From assembly GCA_943704525.1 (NCBI GenBank), contig CALSCQ010000276.1:1-42500 (forward strand): 42,500 nt of DNA, read 5' to 3'. Below are positions 1 through 9,674 of the stretch, one piece after another (positions within the stretch are counted from its first letter, which is position 1; each line of letters opens with the position of its first letter). Source of the DNA: Pigoraptor vietnamica (lineage: Eukaryota > Opisthokonta > Filasterea). Both the position numbers and the translations under genes were made by a program. The notes under the pieces were generated by a model. It did no database searches and was not told where the DNA came from. It saw nothing but the letters and a program-made list of their open reading frames with translations.

Positions 1-30
1 GTGAGGGGGGGTGAGGGGGGGTGAGGGGGG
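1..30 (+). repeat. Three tandem gtgagggggg units in a cullin intron
   Basis: The first 30 bases are three perfect copies of a 10-bp unit, each starting GTGAG like a 5' splice donor. The stretch to position 145 ends in TTTAG just before the first cullin exon seen, so it is read as the tail of an intron whose donor lies at or before the left edge. Confidence 0.7.
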
Positions 31-145
31 GCTCGTCGTTCCCAGTTGATCTGCGCCCATTTTCTTTGCCGTCGTATCGCGCCCTCATACCTCGCACCAC
101 CGTCTCCCTTGACTCTTTGCTGCTGTGCCGTACTTATCTCTTTAG

Positions 146-555
146 GTCGGTGTACAACTACTGCACGAGCGTGACGTGCGGCAACGGCACGGGAACACCG
201 AATGCGCGCCTTGGTCCCCTCGCGCCGCGCAAGAAGGATGAGCAGACGGGTGGGTCCATTGTGATGCCGAACACCATGTTGCACACGATGTTACGCACGA
301 GTTGTTGGTTCTTGTGCCTACAGCCGTTTCTTCTGACGCGTGTGCGTGGCTTTTGCGCACAACACAGGCGCTCACTTTGTTGGCCAGGACCTTTACGACC
401 GCCTCGGCAACTTTTTCAAGAACCACTTGCAGAGGATTGGAGGGGTAATGCAATTCGTGTGATGCCACGTATATGCCGTTTGTCTGTGTGTTGGTGATCT
501 GCAGACTGCCTTGAGAGAGCGTGCGCATGCATGCGTGTGTGTGTGAGCGTGCGCA

Positions 556-640
<85 letters not shown>

Positions 641-3600
641 TTGAGCGTGCGTTGTTGCTTCCACGAAGCGCTGCATCTTGTCTAACAGCGTCCCACGTGA
701 CCCCCTGCGCAGGATGGCAAGGACCTTCTCGGCGAGACGCTCCTCATCTTCTACCGCGACCAATGGAACAACTTTGTGTTTGCCGCCAAAATGGTTAACA
801 ACATTTTCAACTACCTCAACCGCTATTGGGTCAAGCGCGAGAAGGAGGAAGGCAACACGACCATCCACGACATCTACACGGTGCGTGGAATGTGGATGTG
901 TGACCCTTTTGTTGCGAGCATCGTTTCAAGCAAGTCCCATTATCCTCTCACGAAAACAACGCGCACAAATGCTCACAGCGCTTCCACTCACCCCATCTTT
1001 TGCATATCCCAAATTCGCGCAGCTCCTCCTCCTCATCTGGCGCGATGAGCTGTTTGGCGGCGTCAAGGCGAAGCTGACGAGCGCTCTGCTGGACCAAATT
1101 GAGCGCGAGCGCAACGGCGAGACGATCACATGGAACCTCCTTCGCGAGGTCATTTCGAGCTACGTCGACCTCGGCCTGCAGGACGCCGACCCCGCGACGG
1201 GCCACACACCGCAGCCGCTGATTGTGTACAAGGACCACTTTGAGCAGCAGTTTATGCAGGTCGGTTTTTCTGGGCGCGCCTTCCCCACCTGCCACTGGCC
1301 ACACACCGGCGCACTCCAAATGGGTGACCTGTCGCAAAGAAGTCGTCGCTGACTGTCTGCTTGTGATGTGACAGATGACGCGCCAGTACTACGCCCGTGA
1401 GAGCGCCGCCTTCCTGCGCGACCACGCGGTGACGGACTTCATGGCAAAGTGGGTGTCCAGAAGGACATGTTCCTTGCCCAACTCGATGCGTGCTCGGGTG
1501 ACTTCTGTGTTACTGCATGTGTGCGCGTGGGTGCACTAGAGGCGACGGCTGATATGTGGAGGCCATTGTGCGCAGGGTCGAGGAGCGCCTTGCGGAAGAG
1601 GAAGGGCGCGTGGAGAAGTACATCCACCGGGACTCTCGCCCGGCGCTCATTGCCGCCTGCGAGGAGGAGCTCATCACGAACCACATGGAGCTCTACCAGA
1701 ACGAGTTCTCGGCGCTGCTCTCGAACGACCGCATCGAAGACCTCCGCCGCCTTTACAACCTCCTCTCTCGCGGCGCCAACGGACTCGACCCGCTGCGCTC
1801 GCGCTTCGAGGAGCACGTGTCGGACCGCGGCCTCGCGGCGATCGAGGCGGTGGCGGAGGCGGCCGCGCAGGATCCGAAGCAGTACGCCGACACGATGCTT
1901 GCGGTGCACAAGAAGTATTCGGACCTCCTCCGCGTGGCGTTTAACAACGATCCGACGTTCATCGCGGCCCTCGACAAGGCGTGCCGCAAGTTTGTCAACA
2001 CGAATGCGGTGACTGCGACGGCGAAGGGGGGGTCCAAGTCGCCCGAGCTGCTCGCGCGCTACTGCGACTCTCTGCTGAAGAAGAGCGCCAAGAATCCCGA
2101 GGAGAACGAGCTCGAGGAGCTGCTGAACAGCATTATGGTCATTTTCCGCTACATTGAGGACAAGGACGTCTTCCAGAAGTTTTACTCGAAGATGCTCGCC
2201 AAGCGCCTCGTCAACCAGATGAGCGCGTCGGACGACGCCGAGGAGAGCATGATCTCGAAGCTCAAGTCTGCGTGCGGCTACGAGTACACGAGCAAGCTCC
2301 AGCGCATGTTCAACGACATTGGTCTCTCGAAGGACCTTAACGAGCGCTTCCAGCAGCACGTCTCGAACTCGAACACGCCGCTGAACGTCGACTTTAGCAT
2401 CATGGTGCTGTGTACGGGCTCGTGGCCGCTCACGTCGCCGGCGACGTCGTTTACGATCCCGGAGGAGCTCGAGCGGAGCGTGAACCGCTTTACCGTGTTT
2501 TACCAGAACCAGTCGAAGGGCCGCAAGCTCAACTGGCTGCACAACCACTCGAAGGGCGAGCTGCAGGCCATGTGGGTGCCCGTGGGAAGCTGCCGTTGTG
2601 TCTGGACTGCCTCACGTGTTATTCCCCCGGGCCCCATTATGCGCGTTTTGCTTCGCATCACTTTCTATGCCGGACTGAAAAACCGCTGTGCATTTTGTTG
2701 CCCTTTCCCTCACAGTTCGTGGTCATGGCTCCGCTTGTCCCCTCAACCCGCCGCTTTCCCTCTTTGCAGCTTTTCGCAGAAGCTGATTCTTCAGGCGTCG
2801 ACGTACCAGATGGCTGTCCTGCTCCAGTTCAACCGCAGCGAGAGCCAGACCCTCGAGGAGCTGCGCACGGCGACGAATCTCAACGACGACACGCTCAAGG
2901 GTGTCCTCGGCACGCTCACCAAGGCGAAGCTGCTCGCCGCTGCCGATGCGGAGGACGGGGACGAGGCGGACTTTGACAACTCGACCGTGTTCAGCGTGTG
3001 CACGGACTTCAAGAGGTGCGCACGGACAATGTTCTTAATCGTAGCTGCGCGTGTTACGCGTGTGTATGTGCGTGTATGTGCATGCGTGTGTGTGTGCACG
3101 CGCCTGCCACGACCCTGAGTGACACATCTCTTGCTGCGTCTCTGTGCTCGCAGCAAGCGCCTGAAGATCAACATCAACCTGCCGATCAAGGCCGAGCAGA
3201 AGGTGGAGCAGGAAGAGACGCACAAGACGATCGAGGAGGACCGCAAGATGCTCATCCAGGTGCGTCCTTCGCCGCTCTCTCAGTGTCGCACTCACACGCA
3301 CGCTGTCTTGCACGCGGTGGTTATCTGTCTGTTGTGATGGTCGTGTACAGTACAACAGGTGCAACTGGTGCCTATTTTGCTGACACGCCCACTCTCTGTG
3401 TGCACTTGTGCTACAGGCGGCGATTGTTCGCATTATGAAGATGCGCAAGGTGCTCAAGCACAACCTGCTCATGAACGAGGTGCGTGGGGCCAGCAGTGTG
3501 TGTGCGCCTCTCTCTCTCCCTCTCTCTCTCCCTCTCTCTGTCTGCCTGCCTTGCTGTGCTTTGGTTGCCGCTGCAAGCAGCCCGTCCCTCTGAGCGACGG

Positions 3601-3922
3601 TCTTTGTTCGCTCATGTCCCACTCGCCACCCCGTGCCCCTTGCAGGTGATTGCCCAGCTCACGAACCGCTTCAAGCCAAAGGTCCCCGTCATCAAAAAGT
3701 GCATCGACATTCTCATCGAGAAGGTGCGTGAAACTGGACCATCTGCGCGCGCGTGGGCGTAGGGTAAGGTGTTGTACGCGCGTGTGTGTGTGTGTGTGTG
3801 TGCGTGCGTGTAGCGTGATGCGTGCCTGTCTCGACATTGTCTGTCGCTCACGAGCACTCCACTTGCAGGAATACCTCGAGCGCGTCGAGGGCCAGAAGGA
3901 CACGTACTCGTACATTGCTTAA
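146..3922 (+). CDS. CUL1: Cullin-1 type SCF ubiquitin ligase scaffold, 5' partial
   Basis: Cullin-1 is the scaffold of SCF E3 ubiquitin ligases: its N-terminus binds SKP1/F-box adaptors and its C-terminus binds RBX1. Exons are 146-249, 368-444, 713-880, 1023-1259, 1375-1448, 1576-2571, 2770-3015, 3154-3259, 3417-3479, 3646-3723 and 3869-3922, giving 733 residues in frame. The fragment starts at VYNYCTS, so about 45-50 N-terminal residues lie upstream of the window. Seen in order: cullin repeats, the highly conserved block [15 protein letters not shown] to [11 protein letters not shown] (about 2037-2350), and the winged-helix end. The NEDD8 site is IVRIMKMRK, with the acceptor lysine codon at 3438-3440. 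The ending [17 protein letters not shown] is CUL1-like rather than CUL3- or CUL4-like. All internal introns are GT-AG. Orthology is from recalled family sequence, not a search. Confidence 0.96.
559..639 (+). repeat. (GT)n microsatellite in a cullin intron
   Basis: About 40 uninterrupted GT units lie in the intron between the exons ending at 444 and starting at 713. GT is on the sense strand of the host gene. Confidence 0.95.
3504..3545 (+). repeat. CT-rich tract in a cullin intron
   Basis: Repeated ctctctctccc units lie in the intron 3480-3645. The tract is about 100 bases upstream of the acceptor at 3645, so it is an internal pyrimidine tract and not the acceptor-proximal one. Confidence 0.8.
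3778..3812 (+). repeat. Short GT-rich repeat in the last cullin intron
   Basis: Imperfect GT repeat with GC interruptions inside intron 3724-3868. Confidence 0.8.
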
Positions 3923-4264
3923 GCGTGCCTAGTGCTGCGCCGCTCGCGTGCGTCGCGTCGCGGCTTCAGAACATCTTTTTCTGTGTTTGTGTGTTTGTGC
4001 CAACAAACTGCTTGCAAGCCACTTCGTCCCCTCACTTCAGCCCACGCACAAGTGCGACTCTCAACCACAAAAGTTCATACCACAGCCATTCATTCGTATG
4101 GAGTAAAGCTCTCGCACGAGCACCCCTCACTGAAGGAGAATGATCTCGACCTGCGGAGAGACAAACAGAGGCATTCAGTCAAAGTGATCGACGTAAGAAC
4201 AAGGCGACCATCGACTACGGACAAAACAAAAACATGCGCACGTATTAAGAAGTGCATGCGCGTG
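3923..4264. other. Convergent intergenic region, cullin and Costars 3' ends
   Basis: These 342 bases separate the stop codons of two genes pointing at each other. I see no ORF with family features, no repeat and no clear hairpin; both 3' UTRs presumably lie here. Confidence 0.7.
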
Positions 4265-4506
4265 TCACAGTCTCAACGCCGCACGTGCCTTGTCGTGCAC
4301 GTTCTGCAGGAGAAGCTCCCCCTCGAACGTGATGACCTTCTTCCGCTTGGCCGCCTTGAGGGTGCCCATCAGCGCCTGTCCAGACGAGCACGCGGTGAGC
4401 ACAAGGCGGTGCAACATGTCAACAGAGAGCGGTATGGTTGATGAGGGTGTGAAAGAGAGTGGGAGAGAGAGAGAGAGAGAAAAAGAGAGAGAGAGCGTGT
4501 GTGCGT

Positions 4507-4560
<54 letters not shown>

Positions 4561-4890
4561 GTGTGTCTGTATGTTTGAATTCAGAAATGACTTGCCTCAA
4601 AGGTATTCGCCACGTTGTCATCGCGGAAGAGGACGCCGTACGCCACCTGAAAAGAAGCCATTTACACTCGCGTGAGCCAAACAAGCGAGAGACGGTAAAA
4701 CGCGATCGATCGCACAACGCGGATGCCCACACGGTACTTTCCAGAATGGCACAAAACGCGAACTGCCATTTCTTCTTCACGCACGCTGCACGCACACGAT
4801 GCCCACCCGGTACTTTCCGTCGGGACCCTGCGAGCCGAGGCGCTTGATCTCCTTCGCGAGCATTTCGACTTCCTCGTCGACGTTCACCAT
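4265..4890 (-). CDS. ABRACL: Costars family protein (ABRACL homologue), 81 aa
   Basis: Costars proteins are small winged-helix proteins, related to the C-terminus of the actin-binding protein ABRA/STARS, that affect actin dynamics and cell motility. Exons, read on the minus strand, are 4890-4807 (28 codons from ATG), 4646-4596 (17 codons) and 4375-4265 (36 codons plus TGA). The 81-residue product has the family's usual length. Diagnostic blocks are MVNVDEEVEMLAKEIKRLGS, AYGVLFRDDNVANTFEAL and GTLKAAKRKKVITFEGELLL. The second intron has a GC donor (GAG|GCAAGT) with acceptor CAG; a GT donor one base on would break the frame. That intron carries a GA/GT microsatellite. The gene is head-to-head with GAPVD1 across a 489-bp AT-rich spacer. 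It is easily missed because each exon is shorter than 115 bp. Confidence 0.93.
4454..4570 (+). repeat. (GA)n/(GT)n compound microsatellite in Costars intron 2
   Basis: A GA-rich run (about 4454-4496) passes directly into an imperfect GT run (about 4497-4570). On the sense strand of Costars these are CA followed by TC. Confidence 0.93.
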
Positions 4891-5379
4891 TCTCAAGACA
4901 CCCTTCGAGGGGAGAAAGAAGGGGAAGGGAAAGTGTGGGGGAGGCTGTTGAGATTACGACGGACCGCCGCAGTTTTTTGCGATTGAGCTCCACAACAACA
5001 AACGAGTAGTAACACATTATTATGGCGCATCAATACGACTTATATGGTTTAAAGTTCTGTTAAGAAGCTTATATGGAATATTTGGTAATCTAAAGTACTA
5101 AATATAGCACGTGGGCGACGGCGCAAGGGGACTTACACATCCGCCACTGAGGCGGCGAACGAATGCCGAGTGCTCTCACCCGTAGCACTTGTCTTCAAGC
5201 ACCACAACTCACACAATGCACACACAACGCGTTCGCACGCACACGCGCATGTTAAGCGAGCGTCTCCCTAATAGAATGTACATGCTGCAGTGGGGCCAGT
5301 GAACGATCGACGTCACTTGGTCGCTGCCGGCTGGTTGAGATTGTGGGGAAAACTGTGACGTGTGCCGCTGGTATCTCAG
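4891..5379. promoter_or_regulatory. Divergent promoter region, Costars (-) and GAPVD1 (+)
   Basis: The spacer between the two start codons is AT-rich at about 5000-5110, in contrast to the GC-rich exons. Two identical 9-mers CTTATATGG (5039-5047 and 5068-5076, 29 bp apart) match 9 of 10 positions of the SRF/MADS CArG consensus CC(A/T)6GG. No other gene is visible. Promoter function is inferred from position and composition. Confidence 0.55.
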
Positions 5380-8300
5380 ATGGCGGCGCAAGGGGCCCTT
5401 GCGGCCCACGCAGAGCCCTTCATGAAGCTGCAGGTGCGTTTTTTGACTCGATGGAATTGGCACTGGGGCAGGGAGATGCCCGATAATTGAATGGAATTGT
5501 ATGGGGGGAAGGGAGATGCCCGATAATTGAATGGAATTGGCACTGGGGGGAAGGGAGATGCCCGATAGTTGAATGGAATTGGCACTGGGGGGAAGGGAGA
5601 TGCCCGATAATGGAGGTGGTTGATGTGCTCGTTTGTGCAGATGCTGCTTAAGAAGGAGCGGCTGTTTGTCAACGCGGAAAAGGCCGCCATTCGAGAGCTC
5701 TATCTCGACATCAACTCGCTCACGGTGAGTGCGAGACCGCACTTCCCCGCGTTATGGAGTAGGCACGAATGACACTCGGTCGTGGACGGTTGGGGGGGGG
5801 AGGGGGGAGTGTGCGATCGCCAACCATTTTCCCCTCTCGACGCGCAGGAGAGGCTCATGCAGCACTCGTGGGCCGCACAACAGCTCAGTCGCACGCTTGA
5901 TCTCGTTCTGAATAGCAAGGTCTCTATCGAAGATTGGGAGAAGGAGCGCGAGACATACACGGAGCCGCACTTTGTGTCGAGCCACTCGCGCCTGGGGAAC
6001 CACGCTATGGTGTGTTGTTGTGCTGTGTACACGCATGTATGGGCGTGCCCTGCGCTATCTACCGCAGTGTTGGCTTGTGTGTGAGTGTCGCTGTTGATAT
6101 GTGCGCACAACACCGTTCTTCGTGTGCGAGTGTCGCCTGTGATATGTGCGCACGACACCGTTCTTCATTTCCACTGCCGCGACTTGAAATCGCCTGCGTC
6201 CACACCCTTGCTTCTGACACATCGCCGTGCGTGCTGTGCCCAGTATTACGAAGAGTTTGTGCGCTGCCTGAAGGACAACCCAAAGTCCCTCGCGCGGTGT
6301 CTCATGACCAGCGCGCGCGAGGCCGATCTCGACGTGATTGTGCACGCCGTGCTGTTCAAGATTTACGGCAACTTTTTCGTGCCGGACGAAGAAAAGGCCG
6401 TTCTCTCCATTCTCGAGGTGGGTGTGACTGTGCGCTCGTTCTAGGGGCATTGAGCGCCCTACGTGTACAGGCAAAGGGCGGAACTTTGGAGCGTGGGGTA
6501 GAAAGTTCAAGTGTGCTGGCAATTGTTGTGTGTGGATAGTAGTCTCACAAGGTTTTGCTCGTGTAATGACTGTGCTTCAACTGGCGTAGGTTGTGCTTGG
6601 CATGACGCTGGCGAGTGTGGAGAGCGTGCGGCTTGTCATGCGCACGTCGTCACTACTCACACGAATGTTCGCCGTGTATTCGAGGTATGCCTCAACGTAC
6701 GCTTGACGCTCTCACTTGCACACAGATCTCACATATGTACGCACACACTCCCCCCTTTTTCCGCTCTTCTCCTCACTCACATTCACACTCGCCAAAACAT
6801 CCCGAATGCTCATGCACACCTGCCATCGTCACACGCAGGAGCTATTGCGCCGGCAAGATGTATCTTCTTGCGGCGCTCCACGACCCCATCATGCGCATTC
6901 TATCCGACACGGACATCTCACTCGAAGTGGACCCTCGCCGCGTGCTGGCCGAACTCCCGGCCGTGCAGCGCTCTGCACTCCTCGGTGGCATCCCCCTCGA
7001 CCAGGTGTGTGTGCATTGTGTGAAGCGCGGCAAAGGGGCGGCGTGTCTGGCAGCAGCGCGCCATACACGCTGTTCCAGTCATCATGTGTCGTAGACTCAC
7101 ACGGCCCAGTCGTGAATAAGCACTGGAACCGTCGTCTCATGGCACGCTGCTTGTGGCCCGCGCGTGAAAATAGTCTCTCCAACCCTCCATTCTCAGTCTC
7201 ACTTTGTTTGTCGCGATTTTGTCCCTCCATCCTTAGTCTCACTCAATTTGTTTGCCCCCGTTCAGGTCGATTCGCAGGCGCAGGGCGAGGCGTGGCTGCT
7301 CGAGCGCCCTGGTGTCCGCGAGCTCCTCTCGCCTGCCTACGACCACCTCTCCGCCAACTGCACTGCCGTCGTGGAGGGCCTCGTCTCGAACGCCTCGTCG
7401 ATTCCCTACGGCGTGCGGTGGCTGGCGCGTCTCTTGCTGCGCGCGGCGGAGGAGCGCGGCCTCTCCGAGGAGGAGACGAATGGCCTCCTCTTCGACTTTT
7501 TCCTTCTGCGGTTTGTGAACCCAGCCATTGTAAATCCCGAGCCCTTTGGCGTCGTCACGGACGTGCCCATTCTCGCGCCTGCGCGGCGAAACCTCACGCT
7601 CGTCGCCAAGGTACTCCACGCCCTCGGCCGGACGGGGTCACGTGAGCCGCAGCTGGGCCCCGTCGTGGAGCGATTGCGCGACCTGGGGCAGAGCCTCTCG
7701 ACGCTCTTTCGCTCGCTGTGCGACGTGAGCACGCCCGACGAAACGCTCGGCTACCTGGCCGGCGTGCACCAGCACAAAGGGCGCAAGCGCACGATCCTCC
7801 TGAGCCCCCGCGAGCTCCAGGTGCTGCAGCAGACGGTGTCGGCGGCGATGGCCGCGGCCGGCGCCCCACAGACGAAGGCCGACACGGACCCCATCTTTGC
7901 CATATGCCGCCGCCTGCCCCAATCCCTCCCCGCGTCCGGACTGCCCGGACAGGCAAGCAAGGCGGAGGGCGCTGACGACTGCCACGCGATCGTCTTCTGC
8001 GTCGAGCACGTGAACGAGCCGGGCCTCATGTCGGAGGCGGAGGTGATGGAGCGCAACAGGCCCGCAGCGTCGCCGTCGCCGTCGGGCGCTGCGCAGGGGG
8101 AAAAGGGTGCGGCTGGAAGCAGTGCGCTCGTGGGAGAACCCAAGTCGCCATCGTCCAAGCGAGCGCTGGAAGACAAGAACCCTGTGGACGACGCAAAGCG
8201 CAAGCTGCGACTGGCGCTATGCGGGATGGACTTCTCCCACCAGTTCCGATCGCGCACGCTAGGGGACACGCTCGCCGCCGAGCTTGCGGAGGCGCACGCC

Positions 8301-9251
8301 CTGGGCAACCGCGGGCTCGCGTCGCACATCCAAGAGTGCGTGCGCTCACTCGCGCGACTGCCGGCGGACGTGGCTGCGGATGACGGCGCGTGGCTGCGTT
8401 CCGAAATGGAGAGCGACTACCGCGACCGGTCTTGTTACGTGACGTATCTCGTCAAGGTGCGCCAGGACCTCCTCGTGACGCAGAGCATTCTGCGCCGGCA
8501 AGTGGACCGCATCACGCGGGAGCGGAGGGTGTGCGGCGAGTACATGGGTGCCCTGCGCGCGCGGCGGCTGCTCGAGCGGCACGAGGCGGACTTTGTCGAC
8601 TTCTGCCGCCAATTCGGTGACCCCTCGGTGATGCCCGACGAGAAGGAGGTGATCGTACGCCTCTTTCTCCAGGACATGGCCGACGCCGCGCGCACCGACC
8701 CGCTGTTTGCGGCTGCCGGCGAGGCCGAGATGCGGGACTGCGCGCGCCGCGTGGAGCAGCAGGTCATGGCGGCCGTGTACGAGAGCGCCTTCTTCCCCAA
8801 CGGCGACGCCGACATGCAGCGGGACGAGATTTTCTCCAAGCACATACGCGAAACGGCGTCCTTCGTGACAGTCACACACGAGTCGCTGCAGATCCGGCGG
8901 GAGCTGCAGGCGGAAGCGCCCTGGCCGTCGGCGCAGAAGCACCTGGCGCGGCTCGGCGCGTACAAGAGCCCCGCGGACAAGGTCGACTGCGTCGTGGCGT
9001 GTTGCCACACGATCATCGATCTCGTTCAGCTGTCGGGGTCTCCGGCGGGCGCGGACGAGCTCTTCCCTGTGCTCGTGTTTGTGATCTTGCAGGCCAACCC
9101 GCCGCACCTTTTGTCGACGGTGCAGTTTGTCAAATACTTTCACGAGCAGCGTCTCGAGGGGGAGGCTAGCTACTGGTGGTCGCAGTTTGCGATCGCCGTC
9201 GAATTCATCAAGACGATACAGCCACAACAACGGCAGGCGCAAAGACCCTAA
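5380..9251 (+). CDS. GAPVD1: GAPVD1-like RasGAP and VPS9 domain protein, 906 aa
   Basis: GAPVD1 (RAP6/GAPex-5) works in endocytosis: a RasGAP domain at the N-terminus and a VPS9 domain, a Rab5-class exchange factor, at the C-terminus. Exons are 5380-5433, 5641-5724, 5848-6009, 6244-6417, 6590-6684, 6839-7004 and 7266-9251; all junctions keep frame. The N-terminal block LKKERLFVNAEKAAIRELY is a GAPVD1 signature. In the GAP domain a candidate arginine finger is R176 (VMRTSSLL), and the FLR-like motif is LLRFVNPAIVNPEPFG around R327. A signature FCVEHVNEPGLMSEAEVM follows. The VPS9 domain covers about residues 811-900, with PVLVFVILQANPPHLLSTVQ and SYWWSQFAIAVEFIKTI. It is shorter than the human protein because the middle linker (about 415-470) is short. 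ATG 5380 follows an AG, so an extra upstream exon cannot be excluded. Confidence 0.93.
5451..5613 (+). repeat. 42-bp minisatellite in GAPVD1 intron 1
   Basis: Four copies of a unit built on GGGAGATGCCCGATA (starts 5471, 5511, 5553, 5595) joined by ATTGAATGGAATTGGCACTG. Periods are 40, 42 and 42 bp. It fills most of the 207-bp intron 5434-5640. Confidence 0.92.
6077..6166 (+). repeat. 45-bp tandem duplication in GAPVD1 intron 3
   Basis: Two adjacent 45-bp copies (6077-6121 and 6122-6166) share most bases, including GATATGTGCGCAC and ACACCGTTCTTC. It lies in the intron between exons ending 6009 and starting 6244. Confidence 0.85.
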
Positions 9252-9674
9252 GCCGCAATGAAGTGGAGTTTGGGCGACGTGCGGAGTGCCAGTGGTCCAT
9301 GTGTATCGGAGTGTGTGGTCGTTTACTACTGACGGCAAGTGGCGGCCAGTCTTATAATAGGCAAGTCATGTAGATTATAAAAATAACCGTGTATGTATCT
9401 GCCCCCAATAGTGAAAGTCCATACAAATTGGGGGGTGTTAATCACGTTACGCACAAGCCGTGGCAACGAACAGGCCGTGTCTGCACAGCTAAAAAATGGA
9501 ATGCTGTTGTCACGAAGAACACCTTGTTACTGCAGCGCACACGCCAACACCAAAGCCGCTGCCATGAGGTCTGGTCCGCCTGGTCCTCATCGCGTGTGGC
9601 GCGTGATTCAGCCCAGTGGGCTCGTACTATCTGCCGAGTGACAGCGGCGGCGCACCACTTACCACTTACTGAGA
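9252..9674. other. Intergenic, GAPVD1 to transglutaminase
   Basis: Between two genes on the same strand. An AT-richer patch at about 9350-9430 (TTATAAT, ATTATAAAAATAA) could hold the GAPVD1 3' end or part of the next promoter. No convincing ORF or repeat. Confidence 0.55.

Noticed and set aside
1439-2548. Long minus-strand ORF (about 369 codons) opposite the cullin
   Set aside because: It mirrors the large CUL1 exon, is Arg/Val/Leu-rich as expected from a GC-rich antisense frame, and matches no family.
5451-5613. Possible CRISPR-like array
   Set aside because: Direct repeats, but spacers are near identical and the unit is a simple 42-bp minisatellite in a eukaryotic intron.
7266-9251. Calling the RasGAP-VPS9 gene a plain Ras GTPase-activating protein
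   Set aside because: The VPS9 domain and the N-terminal and middle signatures specify GAPVD1.
8346-9338. Minus-strand ORF opposite the GAPVD1 VPS9 exon
   Set aside because: Antisense shadow of a well-supported coding exon, with no recognisable motifs.
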